DNA from: Bin55 sp963664665
Lineage (GTDB): Bacteria; Pseudomonadota; Gammaproteobacteria; Pseudomonadales; Azotimanducaceae
Reading direction: 5' to 3'
Assembly: GCA_963664665.2 (NCBI GenBank)
Contig: CAXXMH010000008.1
Location: 248,001 to 312,000 of the forward strand
Length of the DNA: 64,000 nt
Positions 17,318-26,268 of this stretch are shown piece by piece; the first letter of the stretch is position 1, and each line of letters begins with the position of its first letter. A program made the translations under genes and the position numbers. The notes beneath the pieces are model-generated. The model was not told the origin of the DNA, ran no database searches, and saw only the letters and a program-made list of their open reading frames with translations.

Positions 17318-18247
17318 TTAAACGTTAGATACTCGCAAACTCAGTTCACCACCGATTGCGCGTTCAACCCCTTCACCCGTTCGGATCAGGTACGCGCCTT
17401 CGTTGTCGATGCCTATGCCTGTCCCCGAGACAGGTGGTTCGACACCAATCAATACGACTTGCCTTCCTCGTAATGTATCACGTTGTTCCCAAGCGTCCTT
17501 AAACTCGCCGAAACCAGACGTTACGAACTGTCGAATCGCATCGTATGTCGAGTTAATCAACTGCGCCACGAGCGAATTGCGCGAACATGAAGCCCTATGA
17601 TCAACCATACGCGTCGCAAGATAGTCGCCAGTTACATCCTTGCCAGGCGCATCGTTGACGTTGATGCCAATGCCTACAACCAATCGCGCCGGTCGTTGTG
17701 CGTCGGCTAATTCGATGAGAATGCCGCCTACCTTGCGCTGACCGATCAGAACATCATTCGGCCACTTCAGTTTTGCATCGTCGATCCCGAATCGTTCAAG
17801 CGTAGTCGCGGTATGCAGTCCGACCGCAAGACTAATCGCCCCGATTTCCGCAGTAGAACGGTCGATAGCAACACCGATACTCAAGGCAACATTCTTTGCG
17901 AAAGGCGATACCCACTGTCGTCCTCGTCGACCTCGACCACCTGTTTGTACTTCTGCCACGCGGATCAAACCATCGATTTCCATATCCCGCGATCGTTCCA
18001 GCAGATCCGAGTTCGTGCTCTCTGTACACGGCCGTACCTCAATCCGCCGTAGCCACGTGCGTGTGGACTCATTCAAATTGGACTCGATTGCCGTAGCGTT
18101 CAGAAACTCGCAATCTCGTTCGCCAAAAACACCATCGACACACGCTACACCATATTCAGCTAGCTGCGACCCAATTGTTGCGTCGACTTCGGTTGTCCTC
18201 AGTTGTCGTCCTTCGGCTAACGCCGCAAACGCTTCCTCTAATGTCAT
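17318..18247 (-). CDS. birA: Biotin-[acetyl-CoA-carboxylase] ligase
   Basis: A 309-residue biotin protein ligase, which forms biotinyl-AMP and biotinylates the carrier protein of acetyl-CoA carboxylase. Catalytic signatures are TESTNSDLL (about 75), the biotin loop GRGRRGRQW (about 104), KWPNDVLIGQRKVGGIL (about 160) and VGIGINVN. A C-terminal SH3-like domain ends GGELSLRV. The region before the catalytic domain is shorter than in E. coli BirA and no complete winged helix is obvious, so its role as a transcriptional repressor is doubtful. It is transcribed alone, divergent from the dioxygenase gene at 18378. Confidence 0.92.
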   Translation of the reverse strand: MTLEEAFAALAEGRQLRTTEVDATIGSQLAEYGVACVDGVFGERDCEFLNATAIESNLNESTRTWLRRIEVRPCTESTNSDLLERSRDMEIDGLIRVAEVQTGGRGRRGRQWVSPFAKNVALSIGVAIDRSTAEIGAISLAVGLHTATTLERFGIDDAKLKWPNDVLIGQRKVGGILIELADAQRPARLVVGIGINVNDAPGKDVTGDYLATRMVDHRASCSRNSLVAQLINSTYDAIRQFVTSGFGEFKDAWEQRDTLRGRQVVLIGVEPPVSGTGIGIDNEGAYLIRTGEGVERAIGGELSLRVSNV

Positions 18248-18377
18248 GCCTTACTTCCGTTCACCAATCACCTCTTCTTGCTGTACGAGCGACTTGCGCA
18301 ACTAGACCAATCACTACACTTACATCGCTGACGGCGCACACCGCGCCGTCTGCCGATATTTTCTGACGGGTACTCAT

Positions 18378-19304
18378 ATGGAATTCGGGAAGTTCAAATC
18401 GACCGACGCACTCAACAAGACCTTTAATCGCATCAAGTCACTCGGTCTCGAAACCAACATCTACGAACTTGACACCTACGGATTCACGGTCGTGCCACCG
18501 GAGAAAGTGGCAGATAACGCATTTTTCGATCGGATTAGAGATACCGTACTCCGAATTTGCACAGAACGAACCGGCGTGGAATTCAAATTAGACGCAAACG
18601 GGAATTTTGGCGAGTACAAGGCACAGCCTCAATCAGACGGGCAATTCCTTCTGTTTTACTTATTAATGGCAGACCCTGTGTTTGAGGAGTGGGTCATGAA
18701 TCCCACACTCTATGCTCTCATTGACTATCTCATGCGCGGGCAACAGCAACTCTCCAGTCTGACCTCGTTCGTGAAATGGCAAGGCGAACGCGATACACTC
18801 GGCTTACATAGCGATTCACCACCTGATCGCGACGGTCATCTGCCAGCGTGTTCTGATGTCGCAAATGCAGCGTACTGTCTCACCGATTACACCCTGGAAA
18901 ACGGCGCGATCGCCATGGTGCCTGGAAGCCATCTCAACTGTCGTCAACCAAAACCGGGTGAAGCCGAGAAACGTGCGGTACCCGTCGAAGCAGCGGCGGG
19001 ATCCTTGATCGCCTGGCACGGGAACACTTGGCATGGTGCGTTTCCGAAGAAAACTGATGGTCTCCGTCTAAACGTAACCAGCTACCACTGCCATCGACGT
19101 CTTAAGACGCAAGAGGCGTATCAGTGGCGCGTCACGAAGGAGATGCTCGATCGTAATCCGCCTGAATTCGCACGTCTGGTGGGCGCAGATGATCACATGG
19201 GATGGGACGAAAACGGACCAGACTATACGCGCGGGATTCAGTATATGTCTGACGAAGCGAAGAAACGCTTTGCGGCTTTGCGCACCAAGAAAAAAGCGGC
19301 TTGA
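18378..19304 (+). CDS. Phytanoyl-CoA dioxygenase family protein (PhyH)
   Basis: A 308-residue Fe(II)/2-oxoglutarate-dependent oxygenase of the PhyH superfamily. The iron triad is visible as LHSDSP (H144, D146) and the distal His in TWHGAF (H219). An arginine in GLRLNV (R230) is placed to bind 2-oxoglutarate. The family hydroxylates fatty acyl chains, small metabolites or natural products, and the substrate cannot be read from sequence. The next gene, 53 bp downstream, is a MaoC-like protein, so an acyl-CoA or lipid substrate is plausible. Confidence 0.85.
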   Translation: MEFGKFKSTDALNKTFNRIKSLGLETNIYELDTYGFTVVPPEKVADNAFFDRIRDTVLRICTERTGVEFKLDANGNFGEYKAQPQSDGQFLLFYLLMADPVFEEWVMNPTLYALIDYLMRGQQQLSSLTSFVKWQGERDTLGLHSDSPPDRDGHLPACSDVANAAYCLTDYTLENGAIAMVPGSHLNCRQPKPGEAEKRAVPVEAAAGSLIAWHGNTWHGAFPKKTDGLRLNVTSYHCHRRLKTQEAYQWRVTKEMLDRNPPEFARLVGADDHMGWDENGPDYTRGIQYMSDEAKKRFAALRTKKKAA

Positions 19305-19357
19305 GCCAAACTGAACCCCATTTCTGAGAAAACAACAGAAGAGAGCTTCATTCTGAG

Positions 19358-20443
19358 ATGCCGGAAACAAACTTAATCACGACACTTGATGAGTTTCAAG
19401 ACGAGTACCGAAAAGGAATCGGCAGTGTCCTACCACATCGACCCTCTAAACAAGCGACGGTCGACAACCTCCGACGCTATGCCGATGGCGTCGGTGACTA
19501 CAACCCGATATATAGATCGCCTGAATATGCGTCGACGAGTCGCTATGAAGATCTCGTAGCCGCACCGACATTCTTATACGCGATTACGCTTGGGGTGGTC
19601 GCAGGAGAGACAGGAGCTATCAATCGTGCGCGCGTGAACACGCAACATCTCCCTGTAAACTACGCCGGAGCGGAGATTGACTTCGTTCGACCCATTTGGC
19701 GCGACGACACGATTACCGCGACTGAAACAGTTGGCGAGACCGTTCGCAAGACTAGCTCACGAATTGGGCCGATCAACTTCAATACCGGCCACGTCGAGTT
19801 CACCAATCAACGCCACGAAGTGGTCGCTACCATCAAGACACTAATGGCGAGATATCAAAACACTGGCGGAACACTCGAGTACAACCGTGAGGCTAAAGAA
19901 TCGGCGGAACGTCAGCTTGTACCCGCGGACCCCTTAGTCTTTGAACGTGAACGACAAGGGAAGGACGTACGACACTGGGACGATGTTGCCGAAGGTGACG
20001 AGCTTGACCCACTACAAAAAGGCACGTATTCGGTAACGGAGCTGTTCCTGTTCACGCATGGCGTGCTCGGAACAGGACGCAGTACCAGAGCGGCTTTGGC
20101 GGCAGAGGGCTCGACTGACCTTGGTGGCGGCGGTCGCTTTGACGAAGAACACGCGCAGAAACGACGTAACATGCCCGGTCAATTTGACTACGGTCCACAG
20201 CGCGTGTGCTGGTTAGCGCAGGCAGCGACCGATTGGATGGGTGACTACGGTACTTTGAAGAAACTGCACGCTTCAGTTCGACACCCCAATGTCGTCGGTG
20301 ACACGAATACGGTTGTCGGAAAGGTGAACAAGAAGTACATCAATGATGATGAGCATATTGTTGAGCTGTTGATCGAAAATCAGAATCAATCAGGATTAGC
20401 GACGGCGTACGCTACAGCTACCATAGCGCTACCTGCACGCTGA
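19358..20443 (+). CDS. MaoC-like double hot-dog dehydratase/hydratase
   Basis: A 361-residue protein with an N-terminal hot-dog region (FAS1-like dehydratase type: YADGVGDYNPIYRSPEYA, AAPTFLYAITLG) and a second half (about 205-360) that also looks hot-dog-like (FDYGPQRVCWLAQAATDW, TVVGKVNKKYINDDEHIVEL). Such proteins hydrate enoyl-CoA or dehydrate hydroxyacyl-CoA thioesters. It is probably co-transcribed with the upstream dioxygenase. Whether the catalytic Asp/His pair is in the first half (D-x-N-P-I-Y) is likely but not proven. Substrate is unknown. Confidence 0.78.
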   Translation: MPETNLITTLDEFQDEYRKGIGSVLPHRPSKQATVDNLRRYADGVGDYNPIYRSPEYASTSRYEDLVAAPTFLYAITLGVVAGETGAINRARVNTQHLPVNYAGAEIDFVRPIWRDDTITATETVGETVRKTSSRIGPINFNTGHVEFTNQRHEVVATIKTLMARYQNTGGTLEYNREAKESAERQLVPADPLVFERERQGKDVRHWDDVAEGDELDPLQKGTYSVTELFLFTHGVLGTGRSTRAALAAEGSTDLGGGGRFDEEHAQKRRNMPGQFDYGPQRVCWLAQAATDWMGDYGTLKKLHASVRHPNVVGDTNTVVGKVNKKYINDDEHIVELLIENQNQSGLATAYATATIALPAR

Positions 20444-20489
20444 TCAGCCAATACGCACGCGTCTGTCTACACATTTCAATCAACTCGCA

Positions 20490-20534
20490 TAAGGTCAAAA
20501 TAGCTGCGTTCGCCGCAACCGACCTTACGCAGCT
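20490..20534. repeat. Interleaved inverted repeats (pseudoknot-capable)
   Basis: TAAGGTC (20490-20496) pairs with GACCTTA (20521-20527), and AGCTGCG (20502-20508) pairs with CGCAGCT (20528-20534). The two 7-bp stems interleave, as in an H-type pseudoknot. They lie in the 271-bp gap (20444-20714) between the MaoC-like gene and the phosphotransferase gene. No gene is otherwise evident there. Confidence 0.5.
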
Positions 20535-20714
20535 TCGCCTGCTTCTCGATGGCTCGGCGGCATGCGATCACCAAACACACTGTCGGATGCACTACCGCTG
20601 AGCTACCTTGGCATCCGCTATGTCCGTTAGCTTACAGTGTACGTCGTTTCCGGGTGTGAAAAGATCATAGTTCCATGCTATCGAACCAAACACTTGGATT
20701 GACGCATCTGCGAT

Positions 20715-23366
20715 ATGACTGAGCAGCTGGTTCTTCCTCTTTCGCATGCTGCTCCCTTGGAGCTCGTAGGTGGAAAGGCTCAATCGCTATCGCGCCTGTG
20801 CAATGCAGGCTGTCGGGTTCCCAAGGGAGAAATCCTCACCACAACGGCTTACGACAGGTTTGTCGACACGCATGCAATCCGCGAACGTCTACTAGACGCT
20901 GCATTGCCCGATATCCAGTCGGAGAAGCTTGTATTTACCGAAGCGGTCGCACGCGTCAGAGCGTTATTCGACGGCTTACTCCTAACAGGCGAATTAACCG
21001 AAGCGATTGCGAGGATATATGACAAGCTCGAAGGCTACGATCAAGCGCTCGCCGTCCGCTCGTCAGCTACGGTAGAGGACCAGCCGACGCATTCGTTTGC
21101 TGGCCAACACGCAACCTACCTGAATATCACCAGCTTAGAAGCGTTGATCGAATCCGTAAGGAGTTGCTGGGCGTCGCTTTGGTCAGAACGCGCCCTTAGT
21201 TATCGACATCAGGTGGGCATCAAAAACAACGATATCGCTATGGCTGTCGTCGTACAACAGCTCATCTCGGCCGATGTCGCGGGCGTTGCGTTCACTGCCA
21301 ATCCGGTGTCAGGCGCACACAACGAGATATACATTAACGCGAGTCACGGTCTCGGCGAAGCTGTGGTGAGCGGCTCGGTTGATCCAGATGAATTCGTGCT
21401 AGACCGGACGACATTTGAGGTCAAATCGAGCCGTCTTGGAGGCAGGGAAAAACAAACTAACGAGCATTCCGGCCAAGATCTCGACGATAAATCGGTCGAA
21501 ACAGCACCCTCGGCAAAGCCCTGCTTGGCGTCTTCCCAGTTGAATGCGCTTGGGTATCAGGCTATCGCGGTCGAAAAACTGTTTGATGGTACGCCACAGG
21601 ATATCGAATGGGCGTTTCGTGAAGGTGAACTCTGGCTGCTTCAGTCGAGAGCCATCACCAGGCTCCCACCTGAGCCACTCGAAAATGTGCGGTGGGATCC
21701 GCCTGAACCAGGCGCATACCTACAACGTTCGCAGTTGGTCGAGCACGTACCCGACCCCGTGTGCACGCTATTCGAGGACCTACACATGCGCAGGTCGTTG
21801 CAAGAGGCATGGGGTCGCAATCTAACACGCCGTGGTAACCATGATTTTGAGGACACACAGCCGCCTGCTTGCTTCCAACTGACCACAACCGTAAATGGTT
21901 TCGCGTATCGCCACGTTGGCGAACCTCCTCGTACAGGGAACCCCGTTCCCACGCGTAAGAAACGGAACACTCGCTTCGCGCGATATTGGTCTACAGTGCG
22001 GATTTACCTTACGTTCACGCCTATGTGGCGTTATGTCGCGTTACCGCGTTACTTGAGGCAGATCCAGCTGTGGGGAAAGCTTGATCCGTCTTCTGCGTCT
22101 ATCGAACAACTTTGGAAAGGTATTCGAGCTCTTTCGCAAGCCGACGCCGCCTACTGGTTCAATGGCGGCGTTTGGAACGCGTTTTCGCTGAGCCGTGGCA
22201 CGGAAGTACAACTGCAGAACTTTCTTCACGAATTCGGTACGGATGAATTTACTAGTGGTCACTTCCTCCGGGGACTTAAGTCTGCAGCGTTCGATGGCCA
22301 AGCAACCCTGTACCGCATCGCGGAGTTAATTCGAAGCGACAAGCAGCTATGCGCTAGCTTAATCAAGCATTCGCCGCAGCGAATGCTAGAAATATTGGCT
22401 TCGCATCCACAAGCGCAAACTATCGAAACCGCCATCAACGAATACTTCAAGCAATTCGGCCATCAGCTTCGTACGCTCGATTTCGGTGAACCATTAGAGA
22501 TCGAAAAGCCGCTCAATACACTGCGCAGTCTTCATGCTTACCTGCTACAGCCAAATCTCGATCCGGTTCGTAATCGCGATCGACTCAGGCTCGAACAACG
22601 ACACGCGCAAAAACGTGCAACCAAACATTTTCGTGGAAAGTTAAGGCTGAAATTCTGGTGGCGGATTTGGACTGCAAGACGTTATTACCCTTATCGGGAG
22701 GCGGCGATGTTCCACTTGGGTAGAGCATGGACTGTGTTGCGTCCGCTTGCGATAGAGTTGGGTCAGCGACTGGTGGAGCGAGGAACGTTGCGCGAATCAG
22801 ACGACGTTTTCTACCTGACGTCTGAGGAGCTTGGACGTGCAATCCGAAGCATCGTTTCGATAGATCGTTTGCCGGATGCTCATCGGAAAGCACACTATCC
22901 AAAAGGCGCAACACTAACGGAGTTAGCACATAGAGCGATTGAGCGACGCACGCTCAGGTCACGTCGCAGAAGTCTTACGCCTCCGTTTCTGATTCCCGGG
23001 CCGCCGCCATGGGCACCCCTTGCTTCCAAACGACAAGAGGAAACATCAAGAAATGTACTTCGTGGCTCGCCAGTCAGTCCAGGTCATGTCACAGGCGAAG
23101 CATGCGTAATTCGATCCGTTGAGGAATTCGCTGGATTCCGACCCGGCACCATTCTCGTTTGTCCCACCACGACGCCAGCTTGGACGGTCCTATTCCCTCA
23201 ACTGATTGGTTTGGTTACTGACATTGGGGGAATACTTGCCCACGGTTCGATCGTCGCGCGTGAATTCGGCATTCCAGCAGTGCTAGGTCTCCGTGGGGCG
23301 ACCGAGAAGATCCAAGATGGACAGACGATCACAGTCAACGGTGACACCGGTACGGTTGAGATATAG
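20715..23366 (+). CDS. PEP-synthase/rifampicin-phosphotransferase-like dikinase
   Basis: An 883-residue protein with an ATP-grasp domain of the PPDK_N type (about 1-315: LVGGKAQSLSRL, AVRSSATVEDQPTHSFAGQ, GTPQDIEWAFREGELWLLQSR) and a C-terminal swivelling phosphohistidine domain (about 790-883: GGILAHGSIVAREFGIPAV, phospho-His at about 843). The PEP/pyruvate-binding TIM barrel of true PEP synthase, which would follow the His domain, is absent. This order matches rifampicin phosphotransferases, which turn ATP, acceptor and water into AMP, Pi and phospho-acceptor. The middle region (about 320-780, with Trp/Tyr-rich segments) should bind the acceptor. I cannot name that acceptor. Confidence 0.8.
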   Translation: MTEQLVLPLSHAAPLELVGGKAQSLSRLCNAGCRVPKGEILTTTAYDRFVDTHAIRERLLDAALPDIQSEKLVFTEAVARVRALFDGLLLTGELTEAIARIYDKLEGYDQALAVRSSATVEDQPTHSFAGQHATYLNITSLEALIESVRSCWASLWSERALSYRHQVGIKNNDIAMAVVVQQLISADVAGVAFTANPVSGAHNEIYINASHGLGEAVVSGSVDPDEFVLDRTTFEVKSSRLGGREKQTNEHSGQDLDDKSVETAPSAKPCLASSQLNALGYQAIAVEKLFDGTPQDIEWAFREGELWLLQSRAITRLPPEPLENVRWDPPEPGAYLQRSQLVEHVPDPVCTLFEDLHMRRSLQEAWGRNLTRRGNHDFEDTQPPACFQLTTTVNGFAYRHVGEPPRTGNPVPTRKKRNTRFARYWSTVRIYLTFTPMWRYVALPRYLRQIQLWGKLDPSSASIEQLWKGIRALSQADAAYWFNGGVWNAFSLSRGTEVQLQNFLHEFGTDEFTSGHFLRGLKSAAFDGQATLYRIAELIRSDKQLCASLIKHSPQRMLEILASHPQAQTIETAINEYFKQFGHQLRTLDFGEPLEIEKPLNTLRSLHAYLLQPNLDPVRNRDRLRLEQRHAQKRATKHFRGKLRLKFWWRIWTARRYYPYREAAMFHLGRAWTVLRPLAIELGQRLVERGTLRESDDVFYLTSEELGRAIRSIVSIDRLPDAHRKAHYPKGATLTELAHRAIERRTLRSRRRSLTPPFLIPGPPPWAPLASKRQEETSRNVLRGSPVSPGHVTGEACVIRSVEEFAGFRPGTILVCPTTTPAWTVLFPQLIGLVTDIGGILAHGSIVAREFGIPAVLGLRGATEKIQDGQTITVNGDTGTVEI

Positions 23367-23459
23367 CAGCGGGATATGAAATCAAACCAGCGGTATGAGC
23401 TTGAGATTCTGAAACTTTCTAGCGAAGACAGTTTTTACCGTCAACAGAGATCGAACTCG

Positions 23460-24770
23460 CTAGTCTTTGCCTTTCGTGCCGTTCTCTAGTTTTTTCGCAC
23501 CGCGCGCAGAATCGATCCTTTGCTTCATCTTGTGGATCCACAGATCGTTCTTGGCTTCATCGGCGACAGGTAAATCCATCGCTCGAATGCGCTTGTATTC
23601 ACCTCGTTCCATGGCGAGTCGGGTTGCCACCGTCGTCTTCGGACCGGAGTAGGTAGCGATTTCTATAAGCCCAGCCGAGTAATACCCCATACGCTGCAAC
23701 AGTTTCTCGGAAGCGTTTTCCAAGACTTCTGGATCGATCGAGAGTTGCCAGTTTTCCTGTTGCCTCAGCCATGGTTTGACGTTCGAATTCGTCATGATGT
23801 AACGCCATTCATCGGTGTGGTTGACGCCCGTTCCATGCAATAGACGCCCATCCATCAGCATGACCGTTCCACCTTTAGCTTCAACATTTACGGCTGGTGG
23901 TAGTGGACCTACCTCTTCACCAGGTTTTGTGTTCGAAACAAGGCGATGGCTTGTTGGGATCACCAAAGTTCCGCCGTTAACCTCGCTAACATCCTGCATG
24001 ATGTAAACCGTGTTTACCAAGATTGGCGCGTGCGGTGTTTGAATCGGGTGAATAGCACCTGAATCTTGGTGCAGGTTTTGCGGGTAGCTACCAGGTCGAG
24101 CGATATTCGATGCAAATGAGTAGGCGTAGTGCCCAGGTCCCAGCAATTCCTTATTGAGTTGTTCAAGCATCGGACCACCTTGCACCCATTCGGGATCGAA
24201 CTCGATGCACTTGGCGAAACAATCACCCTTATTGACGAGCGTCCACATGATGTGGAAGTGTGGCGTCATATCTGCTAAGCCGCAGGCGCGTTCCGCTTCT
24301 GCTTGTTTCTCGAGCCGATCGCGCATGTACGAGCACTGATACTCGCTCATCGCATCTTCGATCAAGCAGAAACCGTATTTCTGCAGATCGCGTCTTGCCT
24401 TATTTATGTCCTTCGTCTCGCGCGGCAGATCGTCGAACTGCTTCCAATAGTTGTGCTTACGCGGCACTGTAGTGTCGTAATAAGGGGTGCCGTTTAGACC
24501 GCCGCCTTCCGCGCTACGTCCGGCTTCGAAGAGCGCACACTTAAATGGTTCAGTTAGGGATCCGTCAGGCCGCATTGCTTGCACGCCGTTACCACCAACT
24601 GGGGGGTTAAGCCACGGATTGTTTTTATGCATTGATCTGAATGGTTCACGGGATTGAAACCACTTCGCATCCTGCAACTGTGCCTCGTCAGATGACAAAG
24701 CTTCAACATTTTCGGGTAGAAATTCGGTAGGAACGTCACCATCGATGTGGGACGGGGCGTGTACGGTCAT
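23460..24770 (-). CDS. Phytanoyl-CoA dioxygenase family protein (second)
   Basis: A 436-residue Fe(II)/2-oxoglutarate oxygenase of the PhyH type, longer than and not closely similar to the protein at 18378. The H-x-D pair is in NLHQDSG (H234, D236) and the distal His is in DGRLLHGTGVNH. Further family features are VSEVNGGTLVIPTSH and a following DEWRYIM. An N-terminal extension of about 110 residues precedes the core. It is convergent with the phosphotransferase gene and monocistronic. Substrate is unknown. Confidence 0.85.
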   Translation of the reverse strand: MTVHAPSHIDGDVPTEFLPENVEALSSDEAQLQDAKWFQSREPFRSMHKNNPWLNPPVGGNGVQAMRPDGSLTEPFKCALFEAGRSAEGGGLNGTPYYDTTVPRKHNYWKQFDDLPRETKDINKARRDLQKYGFCLIEDAMSEYQCSYMRDRLEKQAEAERACGLADMTPHFHIMWTLVNKGDCFAKCIEFDPEWVQGGPMLEQLNKELLGPGHYAYSFASNIARPGSYPQNLHQDSGAIHPIQTPHAPILVNTVYIMQDVSEVNGGTLVIPTSHRLVSNTKPGEEVGPLPPAVNVEAKGGTVMLMDGRLLHGTGVNHTDEWRYIMTNSNVKPWLRQQENWQLSIDPEVLENASEKLLQRMGYYSAGLIEIATYSGPKTTVATRLAMERGEYKRIRAMDLPVADEAKNDLWIHKMKQRIDSARGAKKLENGTKGKD

Positions 24771-25083
24771 TTACATGGAATTACGTGCGACGCACGATTA
24801 TAGGACGACTTTTGGTATCTGAAATTGAAGTCTTACGTGCTCCTTTCGTAACCACTGTCGTGCGAAATCACGATTCTAAATTAACTCAATAACTCTACGA
24901 ATTTCGAGCTTTAGCGTGAATTTGAACCACTTCCCCTACTGAAAAAGAAGGGCGATTAGAAAGTTAGCTTCGTAATCGCGACACAACGTGACGTTGCGGA
25001 GGTGAGAATTCCTATTGCCCTTCAAGTGATTTTTAAGGAGTAGCGTCACCCCTAAACCCGATGTCTAGAACCAGTTTTTTTCG
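24771..25083. other. Divergent promoter region
   Basis: A 313-bp AT-richer gap between the divergently transcribed dioxygenase and ARPP-1-like genes. It contains TTTTTAAGGAG near 25030 but no open frame follows it, and I see no RNA gene. Confidence 0.5.
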
Positions 25084-26061
25084 ATGGGAATCACCATGAA
25101 TACCACAGTTCCTACTTTCCTTAGCACCGTACGCCTCGGCGAACCGACGTTGTGCGACAATCTCGCAATGGTGCCGTTATTTACCAACTCAAGTTCCAAG
25201 CCAGATTACATCACTCTTGAAGAGGGACTCAAGTCTGGTCTTCTAGAAGTTGAGGAACTCGAAGGTGGTGCAAGCGTAAACGATATTTTGTTCCGCAATA
25301 AATCAGATCATCTCGCTCTATTGTTTGAAGGAGAGGAATTCATCGGCGCAATGCAGAATCGTGTGCTGAACGTCTCGATTCTCGCAAACGCAAACAGTAA
25401 ACAAACTCTGCCGGTCTCTTGCGTCGAGGCTGGTCGCTGGCATCACAAACACGCTGAGCGAAAACACCAAAAGTTCAACGTTGCCAATAGGATGCACTAC
25501 GCGAGAGGGCGAGCAATGGAGAATCGTGCGGTTTCTAAGAATCTCGAAACTCAGAAAGTGTACCGAGGCGATCAATCGACGGTTTGGGACGACATCTCTG
25601 TGAAATTTCGACGCATGAATGCTGAATCGCCAACCGCAGCATCAGACGCTTTGTACGTTTCGGCGGAGAAAAGACTGAACAAGTACGTGAACGCTTTTGT
25701 ACACCAACCCGAGCAAGTCGGTTCACTATTCCTAATCGATGACGCCGTATCAGGCCTTGAGATATTCGCAAACGAAATTACGCATCGGAACATGCTATCG
25801 AGATTGATTCGGAGTTACGCACTCGACGCAATTGATGCCGAGGAAACCCGTCCCGGCTCTAAGGATAGAGTTCCCAAAGTAAGTGTTCAACGAGCTAGAA
25901 AAGCTGCCGATTCGTTCGTCAATCAACTCAGTGAGTCGTGGACGAAAGAGTTCAATGGCGTGTGCCTTGGTCAGAACGTTCGATTCAAGGACGACGGAAT
26001 CACAGGTGGCGCTCTAGTCCACAACGAAACGCTCTTCCACTTGTGCGCATTCGCCGCGTAG
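25084..26061 (+). CDS. ARPP-1-like domain protein
   Basis: A 325-residue protein resembling the ARPP-1 domain family (named for association with ADP-ribosylglycohydrolase and rhodanese-phosphatase proteins). Characteristic segments are ITLEEGLKSGLLEVEEL, VNDILFRNKSDHLALLFEG (about 60-80), NRVLNVSILA and LPVSCVEAGRW (about 105-125). The family is of unknown biochemistry and has been discussed with nucleotide and RNA-damage systems. Here it stands alone without the usual partners. The ATG at 25084 is used, but the ATG four codons later (25096, preceded by GGGA) is equally possible. Call by motif memory, moderate confidence. Confidence 0.65.
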   Translation: MGITMNTTVPTFLSTVRLGEPTLCDNLAMVPLFTNSSSKPDYITLEEGLKSGLLEVEELEGGASVNDILFRNKSDHLALLFEGEEFIGAMQNRVLNVSILANANSKQTLPVSCVEAGRWHHKHAERKHQKFNVANRMHYARGRAMENRAVSKNLETQKVYRGDQSTVWDDISVKFRRMNAESPTAASDALYVSAEKRLNKYVNAFVHQPEQVGSLFLIDDAVSGLEIFANEITHRNMLSRLIRSYALDAIDAEETRPGSKDRVPKVSVQRARKAADSFVNQLSESWTKEFNGVCLGQNVRFKDDGITGGALVHNETLFHLCAFAA

Positions 26062-26110
26062 CAGCGATCCGTCTGCCATTAGGTGAATCTTCGCCAAACC
26101 TCGGTATTTT

Positions 26111-26143
26111 CGTGGTCAGATTGGCGTCAGGAATCTGACCGCG
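26111..26143. terminator. Hairpin downstream of ARPP-1-like gene
   Basis: A 9-bp perfect stem, GGTCAGATT (26114-26122) with AATCTGACC (26132-26140), extended by weaker pairs, about 50 bp after the stop. There is no run of T after it, so intrinsic termination is uncertain. Confidence 0.4.
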
Positions 26144-26268
26144 AATCTCACACAGTCATATCGATTATCAAGCACTGAACCGTTCCAAATGTCACTGTGA
26201 ACGCCGACCTAGATCGAATCAACATGTAAATTAATGTTGCGCTTAGATCACATGAACGCTAGAGATAT

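Noticed and set aside
20590..20640. tRNA-like D-arm on the minus strand (GGTAGCTCAGCGGTAGTGC)
   Set aside because: Only the D-arm resembles a tRNA. The acceptor, anticodon and T-arm pairings fail.
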